Both the position numbers and the translations under genes were made by a program. This document shows positions 63,535-64,000 of a stretch of 64,000 nucleotides of DNA, in pieces. Numbering within the stretch: position 1 is the stretch's first letter; each line of letters opens with the position of its first letter. Under the pieces are notes generated by a model. The model searched no databases and was not told where the DNA came from. It was given only the letters and a program-made list of their open reading frames with translations. Source of the stretch: Paenisporosarcina quisquiliarum (lineage in GTDB: Bacteria; Bacillota; Bacilli; Bacillales_A; Planococcaceae); the NCBI RefSeq assembly GCF_027563315.1, contig NZ_JAMKBJ010000002.1, positions 248,001-312,000 on the forward strand. Direction: 5' to 3'.

Positions 63535-64000
63535 TTGGATCGCTGTCCAAAATGTAATGGACCCACGAATAATTGTAATTGCACGCGTGGGCCTAGAGGT
63601 CCTAGAGGCTATCAAGGTCCGAGTGGTATTAGAGGAGAGCAAGGCCCTCCTGGACCGAAAGGCCAGCAAGGCCCACAAGGATTAAAAGGACCTAAAGGTG
63701 ATCAAGGTCCTCCAGGTCCCAAGGGTGATCAAGGCATTAGAGGTCCAGAAGGAATACAAGGACCTAAAGGTGATCAAGGCCAACCTGGACCTCCTGGACC
63801 ATCAGGCATCTTGCAAGCGGCTCATGGTTTCGGCATTTGCAATGTAATGAGCAAAACTTCTGGGGCTGTTAGTTTTATCATGCCTGGACCACTCCAAGAT
63901 GTAGAGTTGATGCAAGACGGCCTCAAAGTATTGAAATCAGGGATTTATCAAATTAGCTATAAAGTCATATTGGCATCAAATACAATAACTTGTTCGCCAT
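63535..64000 (+). CDS. Collagen-like exosporium-type protein, C-terminus cut by window edge
   Basis: It starts at TTG with AAGGAAGGAAGG 6 nt upstream; 155 codons are visible and open. The N-terminus has four cysteines in CPKC and CNC (residues 4-16). Residues 19-91 form 24 uninterrupted Gly-X-Y triplets, with repeated GPKGDQ. A globular domain begins at about 93 ([13 protein letters not shown]) and has the [13 protein letters not shown] strand typical of BclA-type, C1q/TNF-like trimer ends. BclA-like proteins form the hair-like nap of the exosporium. The BclA N-terminal targeting motif is not present; the cysteine cluster may replace it. Confidence 0.85.
   Translation, partial: MDRCPKCNGPTNNCNCTRGPRGPRGYQGPSGIRGEQGPPGPKGQQGPQGLKGPKGDQGPPGPKGDQGIRGPEGIQGPKGDQGQPGPPGPSGILQAAHGFGICNVMSKTSGAVSFIMPGPLQDVELMQDGLKVLKSGIYQISYKVILASNTITCSP

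Overview
The window comes from the chromosome of a low-GC, endospore-forming Firmicute of the Planococcaceae/Bacillaceae type. The gene order dnaI-dnaB-nrdR-speD-gapB-coaE-mutM-polA ... phoR-phoP-mdh-icd-citZ-ytvI-fxsA-pyk-pfkA-accA-accD-dnaE-nrnA-ytpI-ytoI-ytkL ... ackA-ytxK-tpx ... sppA ... thiI-iscS-ezrA-hisJ-(msrC-like)-rpsD matches, with small changes, the region around dnaB to rpsD of Bacillus subtilis. A small acid-soluble spore protein gene shows that the organism sporulates. HflK/HflC between phoR and polA, and a Bacillus SG-1-type manganese oxidase operon, point away from B. subtilis itself. No rRNA, tRNA, insertion sequence, prophage or CRISPR array was seen.

Layout. Positions 1-17,000 (almost all minus strand) carry replication initiation (dnaI end, dnaB), nrdR, polyamine and gluconeogenic genes (speD, gapB), DNA repair and replication (coaE, mutM, polA), the membrane proteins HflKC, the phosphate two-component system phoPR, and the TCA genes mdh-icd-citZ. 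Positions 17,000-30,700 hold glycolysis (pfkA-pyk), acetyl-CoA carboxylase accDA with its own GntR-family regulator and a clear operator, dnaE, nrnA and several conserved y-genes. Positions 30,700-52,900 hold metabolic and housekeeping genes (pepQ, ald, an NCS1 permease, usp, ackA, ytxK, tpx, sppA, NAD kinase, RarD, an acyl-CoA synthetase, ssp, thiI, iscS-like, ezrA, hisJ, methionine gamma-lyase-like) and end with rpsD behind a long, probably autoregulatory, leader.

The special region is 53,200-64,000, directly after rpsD. It contains a complete mnxABCDEFG-type operon (minus strand): two small membrane proteins, a SCO/thioredoxin-like copper chaperone, MnxD, MnxE, MnxF and the 1,214-residue multicopper oxidase MnxG. 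In marine Bacillus spores this complex oxidises Mn(II) to Mn(IV) oxide on the exosporium. It is flanked by genes that look like further spore-surface components: a cysteine-rich protein, a MnxD-like protein, a large PKD-domain protein and a collagen-like protein cut by the window edge. MnxD, MnxE, MnxF and both flanking proteins share one short beta-rich module, present seven times in five proteins. I read this as one family of oligomerising spore proteins built around the oxidase.

A second pattern the gene list does not explain is a set of four intergenic arrays of about five degenerate 21-bp repeats (8078, 35603, 41635, 44524). Each has its own core sequence, all share the same period, and each leaves one reading frame open as heptad peptide repeats. 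Regulatory sites include a GntR operator at accDA, a perfect cre site at the methionine gamma-lyase-like gene, a sigma-G promoter at the ssp gene, a leader hairpin that can hide the speD ribosome binding site, and a terminator-like hairpin directly before polA.
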